Shown here: positions 1 to 7,637 of the stretch, in pieces
Numbering within the stretch: the stretch's first letter is position 1
How the letters are laid out: each line of letters opens with the position of its first letter
Origin: Ensifer sp. IC3342
GTDB taxonomy: Bacteria; Pseudomonadota; Alphaproteobacteria; Rhizobiales; Rhizobiaceae
Direction of reading: 5' to 3'
Assembly (NCBI RefSeq): GCF_020193655.1
Contig: NZ_JADYVE010000026.1
Location: 1-41,660 of the forward strand
DNA: 41,660 nucleotides
Translations under genes and position numbers: made by a program
Notes under the pieces: generated by a model
The model's input: only the letters and a program-made list of their open reading frames with translations
What the model was told of the DNA's origin: nothing
Databases searched by the model: none

Positions 1-127
1 AGCTCCGAAGGACATGCCGCTGAGCGCCGATCCACCGATCAATTTAATCTGCGTTGCCTACCCGCAACCCGGCAAGGTCGCCGAATGCCTAAAGCACCTT
101 GACGACCGGGATGCGATTAGACAACCA
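1..127. repeat. Left arm of a 127-bp perfect inverted repeat at the window ends
   Basis: Bases 1-127 are the exact reverse complement of 41534-41660; the match stops at base 128 (c here, t on the other arm). It covers the last 13 codons of the thermonuclease-like gene and its downstream flank. A length of exactly 127 equals a common maximum k-mer of short-read assemblers. I infer that the contig ends on one graph node in both orientations, so the true repeat probably extends outward beyond the window. The orientation is inverted, so this is not a circular overlap. Confidence 0.97.
89..127 (-). pseudogene. 3' end fragment of a thermonuclease-like gene
   Basis: On the minus strand this stretch encodes the final 12 residues (WLSNRIPVVKVL) and the stop codon of the thermonuclease-like protein found intact at 40949-41572. 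Upstream of base 127 the frame runs through a few unrelated codons into TGA stops, so only the tail is present. It exists because the terminal inverted repeat includes the 3' end of that gene. Whether a second complete gene lies in the real replicon cannot be seen. Confidence 0.8.
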
Positions 128-156
128 CTCCCTGGGACGTCATCAGTTCCAGCGTT

Positions 157-312
157 TTAGCGCATGTCAAAACCCCACGCCGGAAGCCTGCCCCTCCCCG
201 TCACCTCGAGCAGGCCGAACTCGTGCAGCACAAGATCCTCGAGATCCATGAGCTCCCAATAGGATCCACATAATGTGCAAGTCTCGGGGAATCGGCGCGC
301 GCTATGCGCCAT
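157..312 (-). CDS. Possible small protein of 51 residues, unknown function
   Basis: An ATG at 312 opens a 51-codon frame ending in TAA at 157-159. The product has a Cys-x2-Cys pair near residue 12 and an acidic, leucine-rich middle (DLEDLVLHEFGLLEV). The second half has strong G/C third-position bias, as expected of rhizobial coding DNA, whereas the first 20 codons are less convincing and no clear ribosome binding site precedes the ATG. It may be a small gene or the 3' end of a truncated larger one. I do not recognise the family. Confidence 0.3.
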   Translation of the reverse strand: MAHSARRFPETCTLCGSYWELMDLEDLVLHEFGLLEVTGRGRLPAWGFDMR

Positions 313-922
313 CGCCGACCAATGCAATGCCTGCGTCCAAGGACGCCTCAGTGGTCTTGGACGGGCGATTTACGGTTAGTTAACCAACTGAATTAACGCT
401 CGAAATCCCACAAACAGAAGCTAACATGAAGATCGTTTCCCTCATCCGGACGCCAGTTTCCGCAGCCGTTCACTATCGATAGGTATCAAGTATCGATAGT
501 GATGGATTTCGAGTCGCAAATGCCGGGTGTCGCTCGTCCTGGATCGGCGGATTCGCCTGGAAACCCGGGCTTTTTCGGCCCCTTCCCCACCCTTGTTCAG
601 CGGACTCTTTTGCCTGATCGAGTGGAACGCCCCTCTCCTGGGCGGCCGGTGCGCGACGCGACCAGATCGTTTTTCAGTGTCAAGCCCCGCCTGAAGCGAC
701 AAGGCGATGCTCGGTCTCCTTCAAAACGGCTGGCTTTGCGATGTTTCGACCACAAAAGGCCACTGGCGCCATTTCCCGACCTTCGATGACCTGACGCTTG
801 TCGCAGACCAGACTTCGCGCTGTACGGCCTTCCATTTCGCGCGTAAAACACGCTTGCAAAGGAACGTTTTCTCACACATTTCTTATTTGTACAAATCTTC
901 CCCGAAACGATCGAAAAGAACG
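313..922. other. Intergenic stretch upstream of the recombinase
   Basis: About 600 bases without a convincing gene. Short overlapping frames on both strands have no family resemblance. The stretch holds the inverted repeat at 471-501 and an AT-rich patch near 373-410. It probably contains the promoter, and perhaps the recombination site, of the downstream recombinase, but no resolution site with three subsites could be assigned by eye. Confidence 0.5.
471..501. repeat. Perfect 11-bp inverted repeat, possible recombinase or regulator site
   Basis: The arms CACTATCGATA (471-481) and TATCGATAGTG (491-501) are perfect inverted repeats around a 9-base spacer. Each arm contains the 8-bp palindrome TATCGATA. 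The site lies 422 bp before the start of the serine recombinase gene, so it could be a resolvase subsite or an operator. The assignment is inference from position and symmetry only. Confidence 0.55.
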
Positions 923-1840
923 ATGGCGAAAGCTGCAACCCACAGTCCCCCTCCCCTGCCGCACAGGCTGATCGGATACGCTCGCGTTTCGACGGACGAT
1001 CAGCTCAATGACGCTCAGGTCGGCGAGTTGCGCGCCGCCGGTTGCCACCGCATCCACCAGGAGCACGGATCCGGCGCGTCACGCGCACGGCCGGTGCTGG
1101 CGAAGCTTCTGAAGGACCTTGGCGCCGGCGATGTGCTCGTCGTCGTCCGCCTCGACCGCCTGGCGCGCTCGGTCAGTCACCTGCTTGACGTGATCGAGGA
1201 TTTGGAGCAGCGCGGCGTGCATTTCCGCTCGCTGCGCGATCCGATCGACACCTCGACGCCGCAGGGGATGTTTTCCTTGCAGGTGCTCGGCGCTGTCGCC
1301 CAGCTTGAGCGCGCGCTGATTGCCGAACGAACGAGGTCCGGCATGAAGGCCGCCAAGGCGCGCGGCAGGCTTGCCGGCAATCCCGGGCTTCGGGAACGCC
1401 GCCCGGAGGCCATCCGCGCGGTCTCAGTGGCACGCGACCGGGCCTACCTCGATGAACTGATTGCGTCAGCGCAGATATGGCTGCCGACCGTCCGGCAGCT
1501 GCGCCCGCAACACAGTTGGGACAACGTCGTGCGGATCCTCAACCGGCGGGGCCACGACTGGACAGTCGAACGGTTGCGCCGGGCGGTCCGTCGGATGGTG
1601 CGCGAAAAGCTCGCGGAACCGGAACTGCTTGCCCGCTCGCCGCGCCGGCCGCCCGAGGATCACCTGATGCGGCTCGTTGCCGGAATCGCGATCGCCGATC
1701 CCGATCTGTCGCTGCGCGACATTGCCGCCCAATTGGACCAGATGCATGAGCGGCCGCCACGTGGCGGCCGGAAGTGGCAGCCGTCTTCCGTCAGGGCGCT
1801 GCTGGACGACGCGCGCCGCCTTGGGCTGGTTCGCTCTTGA
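923..1840 (+). CDS. Serine recombinase / resolvase family protein with C-terminal extension
   Basis: A 305-residue protein. Residues about 15-150 form a resolvase/invertase catalytic domain: GYARVSTDDQ carries the catalytic serine, followed by the conserved stretches VVRLDRLARS, GAVAQLERALIAERT and MKAAKARGR. After this comes an unusually long C-terminal part (residues about 160-305) with helix-turn-helix-like segments (PTVRQLRPQHSWDNVVRILNR and a second near the C-terminus), longer than the roughly 185 residues of Tn3-type resolvases. The ATG at 923 places the resolvase domain close to the N-terminus; upstream in-frame codons give no recognisable protein. It probably resolves cointegrates or multimers. 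The sequence encoding its C-terminus recurs in degraded form at 2643-2687. The family call is firm; the exact role is not. Confidence 0.88.
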   Translation: MAKAATHSPPPLPHRLIGYARVSTDDQLNDAQVGELRAAGCHRIHQEHGSGASRARPVLAKLLKDLGAGDVLVVVRLDRLARSVSHLLDVIEDLEQRGVHFRSLRDPIDTSTPQGMFSLQVLGAVAQLERALIAERTRSGMKAAKARGRLAGNPGLRERRPEAIRAVSVARDRAYLDELIASAQIWLPTVRQLRPQHSWDNVVRILNRRGHDWTVERLRRAVRRMVREKLAEPELLARSPRRPPEDHLMRLVAGIAIADPDLSLRDIAAQLDQMHERPPRGGRKWQPSSVRALLDDARRLGLVRS

Positions 1841-2825
1841 GCGCCTGCTTCATGAGGCTGAGGGTTCGACCGGGATGCCGCAAACGAGGTGTCCACCCCT
1901 TGCGCCTGCGCCGACACGAGGTAGGAGGTAGAATGGTGTATGGTGCCCAAAGGATGAGCACAGAACCGATAGCGTGAAGGAAGGGCGCCCGAGATAGCCA
2001 TAGACCCGATCCGACTGCCAGCCGCGCTGGCCCCGCTCGATCCCGAAACGGCTGACGCGGAGCTCGCCCCTGTCCTGTCGCGCGCTTTTTCCGGCTTTAG
2101 CTTCACCGCGACCATGCTCTACAGCGCCTAATGGCGGCACCCGCACCGTTCTCACTCCCGACGGCTTCCTGCTCGGCTAACATCGCGACCGGCTCGAGCG
2201 CGAGCTTGCCGAAGTCGGCGGCGACCTCACCACGTTCTGGACGCGGCACCGAGCGAGCGGATGCCAATTCACGGGGTGACGCGGCACAAGCGTGATACCA
2301 TCGCGCTACAGGATTAGGTACGGCCGACTTCATTCAAATCCCCTCGGCCGCGAGGCCGAATATCTTGCCGCACCGGCGGCGGCATCGTCCACTGGGGGTT
2401 CGACGTCCAAGACGTTGAGCAGCGTAGCCAGCGCGAGATCGGTTTGTGCCCCGGCCACTGATGCATTCGGCCGAGCAGTTGCCGGCTGACGAAGGCCTTT
2501 CGGTAAGCGGATCGAAGCGATCGACGCCGAAGTCGACCTCCCCCTTTGCCTGGTATTTTCTCATGACGCACGGCCATCGGGTCGATCCCGATGCCGCGGT
2601 CCTGCTCGCCTGGGCGGACAAACCGGATCTGTTCTGAGTCGTCGGCCACGCGACGGCCGGAAATGGGCAACCGTCTTCCGTCAGGGCAGACGCTTAAAAA
2701 GACTTTTGAGTTTGGACATCAACCTGTTCCGGCTATCCGAGCTATCCGATAACGTGTAACAACCTCCTCACCTGCGATCCTGTTTCGCAGCCATCGTCGC
2801 GACATATGTAGAATTCTAAGAGATC
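1841..2825. other. Degraded region with broken coding fragments
   Basis: Nearly 1 kb without an intact gene. On the plus strand, 1999-2130 reads as a plausible coding fragment (RLPAALAPLDPETADAELAP) that hits a stop, followed by further coding-like pieces (LERELAEVGGDLTTFW) in the same frame after another stop. Around 2390-2460 and 2500-2640 there are more coding-like pieces in shifting frames. I do not recognise the families. The pattern is one of genes decaying by indels and nonsense changes. Confidence 0.5.
2643..2687 (+). repeat. Degraded second copy of the 3' end of the serine recombinase gene
   Basis: This 45-base stretch closely matches 1752-1798 inside the recombinase gene, including the shared run ACCGTCTTCCGTCAGGGC here against GCCGTCTTCCGTCAGGGC there, with small indels and substitutions elsewhere. 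It suggests that a second recombinase gene or mobile-element end once lay here and has decayed, or that the segment was duplicated. Confidence 0.6.
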
Positions 2826-2930
2826 TGTGGTTCAGGAAGATGTCTATCGTGATCTCACGCGAAAGGCGGCACGCGGCGAGTTTTCGCTCGGGCCAATGTT
2901 GATGGCGTTGATGCGGGCGAACGGAGCCGT
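2826..2930 (+). pseudogene. repC C-terminal fragment, inverted relative to the other repC copies
   Basis: The plus-strand translation YRDLTRKAARGEFSLGPM followed by LMALMRANGA is clearly homologous to the last residues of the intact RepC (YLRDLTSRAKRGEFSLGPML). It begins exactly where the second repC remnant on the minus strand (ending at 3697 after GGYLR) breaks off. I infer that an inversion with one breakpoint near 2826 and another near 3697 split an older repC copy. No start codon or full domain remains. Confidence 0.8.
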
Positions 2931-2956
2931 AGCGCCGCAGGGCTTCGTAGCGTCCG

Positions 2957-3415
2957 CTAGGTCTTTGCGCCAGTGCAGATGGTTTCCAGGCGTTCAATCG
3001 TCATTGACTGAGCCGCGTGCGGAATATCGGAGAAGCTCTCTCGGTACAGAAGTCTCGTCATGATGGTCTCCGCGAACTGCGGGTTCATCTGGCGAGCAAC
3101 TTTCAGTGCCGCAACGCGTATTTGTCGCGGAAGGGCATGAGGGCGTCACTGAGGTACTCCACGCCGTGAGTCTTCACGACGCAGGCGATGTCGAACATGT
3201 CGCGGGGCTGCATCGCGGCGCCGCGGTAGTAAATCTTCTTTGCGATGATTTCCCCGGGGGTCTCGAGCAGAACGTCTCGGCCGCGCACCTCCGCTCTCAC
3301 CGTCGGGTTGCCTGTGAGGCCGGGCCACAGATAAAGTCGATCTCACCGACATTTTCGAAAACGATCTTCAGCGTCCGCGATCCATCGAACTCATAGCCGT
3401 CAGGGTTGGTCGCTC
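2957..3415 (-). pseudogene. Broken AbiEii-type nucleotidyltransferase toxin, C-terminal half
   Basis: Three successive minus-strand frames together give a C-terminal half resembling the AbiEii/AbiGii nucleotidyltransferase toxins (type IV toxin-antitoxin family): EFDGSRTLKIVFENVGEIDF, then EIIAKKIYYRGAAMQPRDMF with DIACV, then MNPQFAETIMTRLLYRESFS to a TAG at 2957-2959. The IIAKKIYYRG and PRDMFDIA stretches are the recognisable family signatures. At least two frameshifts (near 3300 and near 3105) and a missing N-terminal nucleotidyltransferase motif make it non-functional. No antitoxin partner is seen next to it. It lies inside the segment whose ends split an old repC copy. Confidence 0.65.
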
Positions 3416-3437
3416 AATCCGCTGACCGGGTGTCCGA

Positions 3438-3696
3438 TCAACTACGCCGCCCGCGCCAAAGGGAGGGGGTAGCCAGCAAGTACCGAGAACTTCGTGCCAG
3501 GTCGGTGGCGGCCGTGGGATCAACATGCATTTCGTTCAAAAACGAGACCTGAAGATCCTCGTCCACCTCGGAAAAGAAGGAAAATGCCGAAGGATCGAAA
3601 GAGACTGCGCTGGCAGGATCGGAAATCTTGGATGCCAACTGCTCAGCCGAAAGGGCCGTCCCATAAGGGCTCACAGTGGACAGAACCTTTACTGCA
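3438..3696 (-). pseudogene. Unrecognised coding-like fragment
   Basis: The minus strand has an open frame of about 85 codons with coding-like composition (for example LSAEQLASKISDPASAVSF and DPTAATDLARSSRYLLA), ending at TGA 3438-3440. It is joined upstream, out of frame, to the RepC remnant. I do not recognise a family. It may be the 3' part of another gene brought in at the repC breakpoint. Confidence 0.3.
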
Positions 3697-4140
3697 ACGC
3701 AAGTAGCCGCCGGCGTTTTTGATGTGCCCTGCCCTTTCGATGATACAGGCGATAACCGCCGCGGCGTTCTGCGGTCCACGGATCTTGGAGGCGTCCTGAT
3801 AGGCGCTCGGGCTGACGCCGAGCATCGATCGGACAACCACAGCAGCGAACATCAGGTCTCGCCAGCTTTCGACATTAGGCATGCCTGCAGCACCATATTG
3901 AGCGGAAACGCCTTTATCGGCTCTCTCGTCGGCCGGATGGCTAGACTCGATCTCGTCTCCTGCTCTTTTCTGTATGTGACTTCATTCTGAAAAGCATTGC
4001 TGGTCGTATCTTTTGGATTGGTTTGAATTTCCAGGCGATTGATGGTTCTCATCCCGTAGCATTTGCATTTCGTCGGGAGTTGGCGCTATATCCGCGACCG
4101 TCGGCGTGCGCGGGGTGCGGCCGGTCAGCTCGAGGAAATA
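3697..4140 (-). pseudogene. repC remnant (C-terminal half), frameshifted
   Basis: Minus-strand frames reproduce the C-terminal half of RepC: RTPRTPTVADIAPTPDEMQM with LRDE, then REPIKAFPLNMVLQAC, then WRDLMFAAVVVRSMLGVSPS, AYQDASKIRGPQNAAAVIAC and IIERAGHIKNAGGYLR. These align with intact RepC (REPMKVFPLDMVLRAC, MACILERAGHIKSPGGYLR). The pieces lie in different frames and include stops, so it is a pseudogene. It breaks off after GGYLR at 3697; the missing tail is at 2826-2930 in the opposite orientation. It is the trace of an earlier or second repABC replicon. Confidence 0.82.
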
Positions 4141-4370
4141 GTCTTCGATGCGTCCCGAGTCGCCGACAGCCCCTCCTCCATTGAGACGGTGAAGTTTCCT
4201 CGAGCCGGCAGATCGACAAAGAGAAATGCGCCGCTCATACCAAAGCTATTGGATGCTAGCGTCCAGAACGAACATATTGATATCGCTCGTACGAATGTGC
4301 TGTCCGACGGCTTCAAGCTCCTCATCTTTCAGCCGCCTGTAATCGCCTTCGCCAGAACTCCCGCTAAAAC

Positions 4371-4386
4371 CCTGTCAGCTGACAGG
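4371..4386. promoter_or_regulatory. parS-like 16-bp palindrome (divergent)
   Basis: CCTGTCAGCTGACAGG is a perfect 16-bp palindrome sharing the core TGTCAGCTGACA with the sites at 4763 and 5165, but the outer TT/AA bases expected in repABC parS sites are changed. It lies downstream of the third repC remnant, in the same relative position as the sites below the intact repC. It may be a decayed centromere site. Confidence 0.4.
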
Positions 4387-4514
4387 ATTTTCGTAGGAGC
4401 TGAACTCCCGCTTCGAAGACGTATGTCGCCGCGCCGTAAATCCACGCTGCTTACTCAGATCTCCGCTGGCCGGGCGAATCTCTACAGTTTGTCCAATTTC
4501 TGACCGCAGGGCTG

Positions 4515-4605
4515 CTGGTAAGCCGATGGGTTCACCGCCAGTATCGAACGGGCGATGACGGCGGCTGACATCATGTCGCGCCACCTGGAGCGTAATTGCG
4601 ATTTA
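4515..4605 (-). pseudogene. Third repC remnant, short C-terminal fragment
   Basis: The minus strand reads RWRDMMSAAVIARSILAVNP followed by SAYQQPCG, matching RepC residues PRDLMQAAVVVSSMLCVSPS and AYQGAC in the intact protein. Flanking sequence in all frames soon loses similarity. It duplicates a region also present in the remnant at 3697-4140, so it comes from a separate repC copy. Two dead repC copies and one live one therefore lie in tandem. Confidence 0.7.
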
Positions 4606-4762
4606 AGGGCACGTCCTCAACACCATCCTAAGCGGGAACCCCGGATCGGCTCCCGCTTCATTCGATCATCACGCCTCGAAAAAACGACCGAAACCCTTCC
4701 TCCAAAAGCAAACGGAGACAATTTAGAAGTAATGCTTTGATTCGTTTGTGGAAATTGATATT

Positions 4763-4778
4763 TTTGTCAGCTGACAAC
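4763..4778. promoter_or_regulatory. parS-like centromere site
   Basis: TTTGTCAGCTGACAAC fits the repABC parS consensus as I remember it (GTTNNCNGCNGNNAAC) at all fixed positions except the first. The inner 14 bases TTGTCAGCTGACAA are a perfect palindrome. It would be bound by RepB, the ParB-like partition protein encoded at 6609-7589. Its position downstream of repC is usual for this plasmid family. Direct RepB binding is inferred. Confidence 0.65.
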
Positions 4779-5164
4779 TTTTTTGCAATACGTCACCCCC
4801 ATACTTCGCAACCGATCAAAGGACCAAAATCTAGTGTAGCACTCGGCCTTTTACACCATCGTCCTGGCGCCTCATCGCAGCGCATCAATGATCAAGCCAG
4901 TTCACGCGGAACCAGCTCCCCTCCAATGCGCGAACGTCTCCGCCAACCTCTGGAGCGCAACGCTGAAGGAACTCCGACTAGTTCGGGCTTCTCCCTGCCT
5001 TTGGTATCCTCAATGTCGCCGGCGAAAGTCCCAGCATGCAGCGTGAAGTCCCTATTCGTATCGAATTGAGCCACTTGAGTTGCTCCCCTGCCGAGACCAC
5101 CGCAAGCGACAGCGTCAGACATAAGTTCTCCTAGTCGCTTGATTCGACGTACGGATCCGCCGAT

Positions 5165-5180
5165 TTTGTCAGCCGACAAC
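5165..5180. promoter_or_regulatory. parS-like centromere site next to the repC stop
   Basis: TTTGTCAGCCGACAAC matches the same remembered parS consensus except at the first base and differs from the 4763 site by a single base. It lies 56 bp beyond the repC stop codon. Two near-identical sites 400 bp apart make a small RepB-binding cluster likely. Confidence 0.65.
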
Positions 5181-5236
5181 ATGCTGTCGCCCAAGAACTA
5201 AGGGCGTCGGTTCCCGCCGATCACCGGGTTCTTCGA

Positions 5237-6451
5237 TCACGAGGCCAATCGATCACTCCCGCCGCGCGCCCTCAGTAAGGCCATCAACATCGGCCCCAGT
5301 GAAAACTCGCCGCGCTTTGCCCGGGACGTCAGGTCGCGGAGATATCCGCCGGGCGATTTGATGTGCCCTGCCCGCTCCAGAATGCAAGCCATGACGGCGG
5401 ATGCATTTTCGGGTCCCATGACCTCGCAGGCACCCTGGTAGGCCGATGGACTGACGCAGAGCATCGAGCTGACGACCACTGCGGCCTGCATCAGGTCGCG
5501 CGGCCTTGCCACTGCGCCTCCAGGGCCATAATCTGAAATGGTTGGGCAAGCCCGCAACACCATATCCAGCGGAAATACCTTCATCGGCTCGCGCTGCGGT
5601 TCGATGGTTTGGCGCGGCTTCTCGCCCTGCTCTTTTCGAGAGCTAGGTTCAAGTTCAATAAGGGATTCGGATTCTGAATTCTGTTTGTGCCGCTCAATTT
5701 GATCATGATTGGCGCTCAAAATATCCATTTTTACCCTAAGTTCCAAAAGGTTGGAGATTTCCTCGCGCAACATCTCCATCTCTTCCAGGATGGTGGTTAA
5801 GGTCGCGGCAGTTGCCACTCGAGGAATGGCCACGACTAGTCTGCGGTAGTGCTGGTGTATCGCGTCCCAATTGCCGTTCACTCCCTCCTTGTGGGCGACG
5901 TCAATCAGCTTGCTGATATCGCGTCGGCAGATCGTCAGGCGCTCGCGAAGTCTACGCAACTGCTGTCGCTCCATCTCGACATCGGCAGCTATTTGCTCGA
6001 TCTCGCGTGCACGTGACAGCAATGGAGCCAACGAAAAGCCATAGGCCTCAACGATCGCACCGTCTCCGTACTTGCGGGCGTAGCGCTTGCCGTTTGGGCT
6101 ATCGCGGCGTGCCAGAAGGCCAGCGTCGACGAGCGCTGCGATGTGGCGCCGCAGTGTCGCTTCGGCCATGCCATGCGCGCGAAGTGACAACTGCATGTTA
6201 GAGGGAAACACTATGAGGCCGTTCTCCTCAGACAAAGTCGTCTCGGGATAAAAACTTAAAAGTGCGCTCATAACCGAGAGGGCACGCTCGCTGATGCCGA
6301 GCTTCGGCTTAGCTTCGCAGAGCGCCCGAAACAGCTTCCACTTGTCGGCCGATGTCTCGGGTTCGATTTCACGTGACATATATTGGCTTGCCAACATGCC
6401 GAGCGTCATCGATCGGCGCCCGAAAGGCGTCGTCACACTTCCACTTTGCAT
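5237..6451 (-). CDS. repC: RepC replication initiator
   Basis: A 404-residue protein, the usual length for RepC of alphaproteobacterial repABC plasmids. The N-terminal half (residues about 10-170) is the winged-helix DNA-binding domain (KLGISERALSVMSALLSFYP, LRRHIAALVDAGLLARRDSP). The C-terminal half includes the conserved stretches REPMKVFPLDMVLRAC and RDLMQAAVVVSSMLCVSPSA and ends with GEFSLGPMLMALLRARGG. The ATG at 6451 follows a GAAAGAAG ribosome-binding stretch. RepC is the essential initiator, and in this plasmid family the origin lies inside repC; the AT-rich stretch around 5640-5760 is a reasonable candidate. Expression should be limited by the antisense RNA encoded opposite the repB-repC gap. 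Three dead repC fragments lie downstream. Confidence 0.96.
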   Translation of the reverse strand: MQSGSVTTPFGRRSMTLGMLASQYMSREIEPETSADKWKLFRALCEAKPKLGISERALSVMSALLSFYPETTLSEENGLIVFPSNMQLSLRAHGMAEATLRRHIAALVDAGLLARRDSPNGKRYARKYGDGAIVEAYGFSLAPLLSRAREIEQIAADVEMERQQLRRLRERLTICRRDISKLIDVAHKEGVNGNWDAIHQHYRRLVVAIPRVATAATLTTILEEMEMLREEISNLLELRVKMDILSANHDQIERHKQNSESESLIELEPSSRKEQGEKPRQTIEPQREPMKVFPLDMVLRACPTISDYGPGGAVARPRDLMQAAVVVSSMLCVSPSAYQGACEVMGPENASAVMACILERAGHIKSPGGYLRDLTSRAKRGEFSLGPMLMALLRARGGSDRLAS

Positions 6452-6511
6452 CTTCTTTCACCTATCTTCAGGCAAAAGACGTCCGCTCACCCGTTCCGGT
6501 GCCAAAGACTC

Positions 6512-6540
6512 TTGACTGCGATTCGTGGAAATGCGATTCT
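6512..6540 (+). promoter_or_regulatory. Promoter of the counter-transcribed RNA
   Basis: TTGACT (6512-6517) and GATTCT (6535-6540) are separated by 17 bases on the plus strand, opposite to the repABC direction. Position and spacing fit a sigma-70-type promoter that would start transcription near 6547 and end at the terminator at 6562-6597. Confidence 0.6.
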
Positions 6541-6545
6541 CAGGC

Positions 6546-6598
6546 TGCTAAACGATGAGAGAGGCTTCCACGATGGTTACCGTCTGGGGGCCTTTTTC
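6546..6598 (+). ncRNA. Antisense (counter-transcribed) RNA controlling RepC
   Basis: The 157-bp repB-repC gap contains, on the plus strand, a promoter followed by a GC-rich hairpin and a T-run. A transcript starting near 6546 would be about 53 nucleotides, close to the small antisense RNAs known from repABC plasmids. It would pair with the repB-repC leader and reduce RepC synthesis, acting as the main incompatibility and copy-number determinant. Exact ends are inferred, not measured. Confidence 0.72.
6562..6597 (+). terminator. Terminator of the antisense RNA
   Basis: AGGCTTCCA pairs with TGGGGGCCT (with G-U wobbles) around a loop containing the inverted GGTTACC sequence, and the stem is followed by TTTTTC. 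This is the expected rho-independent terminator of the counter-transcribed RNA. In the opposite direction the same stem can form in the repC leader. Confidence 0.65.
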
Positions 6599-6608
6599 TT
6601 TTGCGTGC

Positions 6609-7589
6609 TCAGTCTTCCTTCCGATTACCCTGCGCGAGGAACTCGGCGTAGAGCCGGTCCAGGTTGTCTGCGAGATACCGACCAAAGGGGCCGGCATTCC
6701 TTGATTTCATAGACAAGGCAAAAGCCTTGCCGGAATTCGAATACTTCGCGGAGACGGTCTTGTCCGTCGGTTGCCAGTTCTCCATGATCTTGGGAGTTGT
6801 CTTTCGGACAGGCTTCGCCGCGCTGTTCAGACCAGAAAACAGGGCATTGAAGCGTTCGTCGGAGCTCAGTTCGTCGAAGGAGGGATCGGAGACGATGGCC
6901 TTCACCTTCTCTTCGTTGGCGGTTTTGCCCACAAGCAATGACAGCTCGACCCAGCGTTCTCGGCCGACTGTCGAGCAGGGCCCGATCCTTGCGATTGTCT
7001 CTTCAGGAATACGATCCGTTACGGCGATCATTTTCGAGATGGCGGCCGCATTGGCAGCAAGTGCCGATCCGATGGTTGCCCGGTCGTAGCCAAGCTTCTC
7101 GAGGTGCGAGGCGAAGTTCGCCCGCTCGATGAAGGAGAGGTTGGCGCGCGCCGAGTTTTCCTGTCCCTGGGCGATGACGTGGGTACGGTCATCCAGCGCC
7201 TTGACGACCGCCTTGACCTTGCGGCCGAGCTCACGGGCAACGCGGGCGCGGCGATGTCCAAAAACGATCTGGTAACGGCCGGCTGCCGACGGGTGAGGGC
7301 GCACAAGGATAGGCGTATCCTGCCCGCGCTCGGCGATCGCCTGCTTCAATTCCTCGAACTGCTCGGGATTATCGTCCATGCGATCAGAGACGAACGAACC
7401 ATCCAGTGTCTCAGGGTCGAGTTCAACAACCGTTTCTCCTTCGAGAAATTTCTCGGCCTGGCGCGACAACTCATCGAGCGAGCGCACCATGCTCTTCGAG
7501 GCGCCGCGCATCGGATAGGCGGGCGCGACGTCTGCGTGCGGGATTTCCGCTGCGTCTACCAGTCCCGCCAATAGGTTCTTTCTCGCCAT
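6609..7589 (-). CDS. repB: RepB plasmid partition protein (ParB-like)
   Basis: A 326-residue ParB-family protein of repABC type. The N-terminal ParB/sulfiredoxin domain contains ELKQAIAERGQDTPILVRPH and the arginine-rich motif YQIVFGHRRARVARELGRKV, followed by a central helix-turn-helix region (NLSFIERANFASHLEKLGYD, AAISKMIAVTDRIPEE). It should bind parS-like sites such as those at 4763 and 5165, and interact with RepA to segregate the plasmid and tune the operon. It is in the repABC operon, 48 bp downstream of repA and 157 bp upstream of repC. Confidence 0.95.
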   Translation of the reverse strand: MARKNLLAGLVDAAEIPHADVAPAYPMRGASKSMVRSLDELSRQAEKFLEGETVVELDPETLDGSFVSDRMDDNPEQFEELKQAIAERGQDTPILVRPHPSAAGRYQIVFGHRRARVARELGRKVKAVVKALDDRTHVIAQGQENSARANLSFIERANFASHLEKLGYDRATIGSALAANAAAISKMIAVTDRIPEETIARIGPCSTVGRERWVELSLLVGKTANEEKVKAIVSDPSFDELSSDERFNALFSGLNSAAKPVRKTTPKIMENWQPTDKTVSAKYSNSGKAFALSMKSRNAGPFGRYLADNLDRLYAEFLAQGNRKED

Positions 7590-7637
7590 CTACCTGCTCC
7601 GTTTGCCTTCGATCTACCGGATAGTACCGGTGAAAGT

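Larger units (their letters stand above)
4606..5236. other. Region downstream of repC with parS-like sites
   Basis: No convincing gene. A minus-strand frame at 4892-5194 (100 codons) has no recognisable family and weak coding character. The stretch contains two parS-like palindromes and lies just after the repC stop, where repABC plasmids often keep their centromere sites. Confidence 0.5.

Noticed and set aside
4063..4503. A 146-codon plus-strand frame upstream of the repC remnants
   Set aside because: It overlaps minus-strand RepC-like remains and has no recognisable family or good start context; likely chance.
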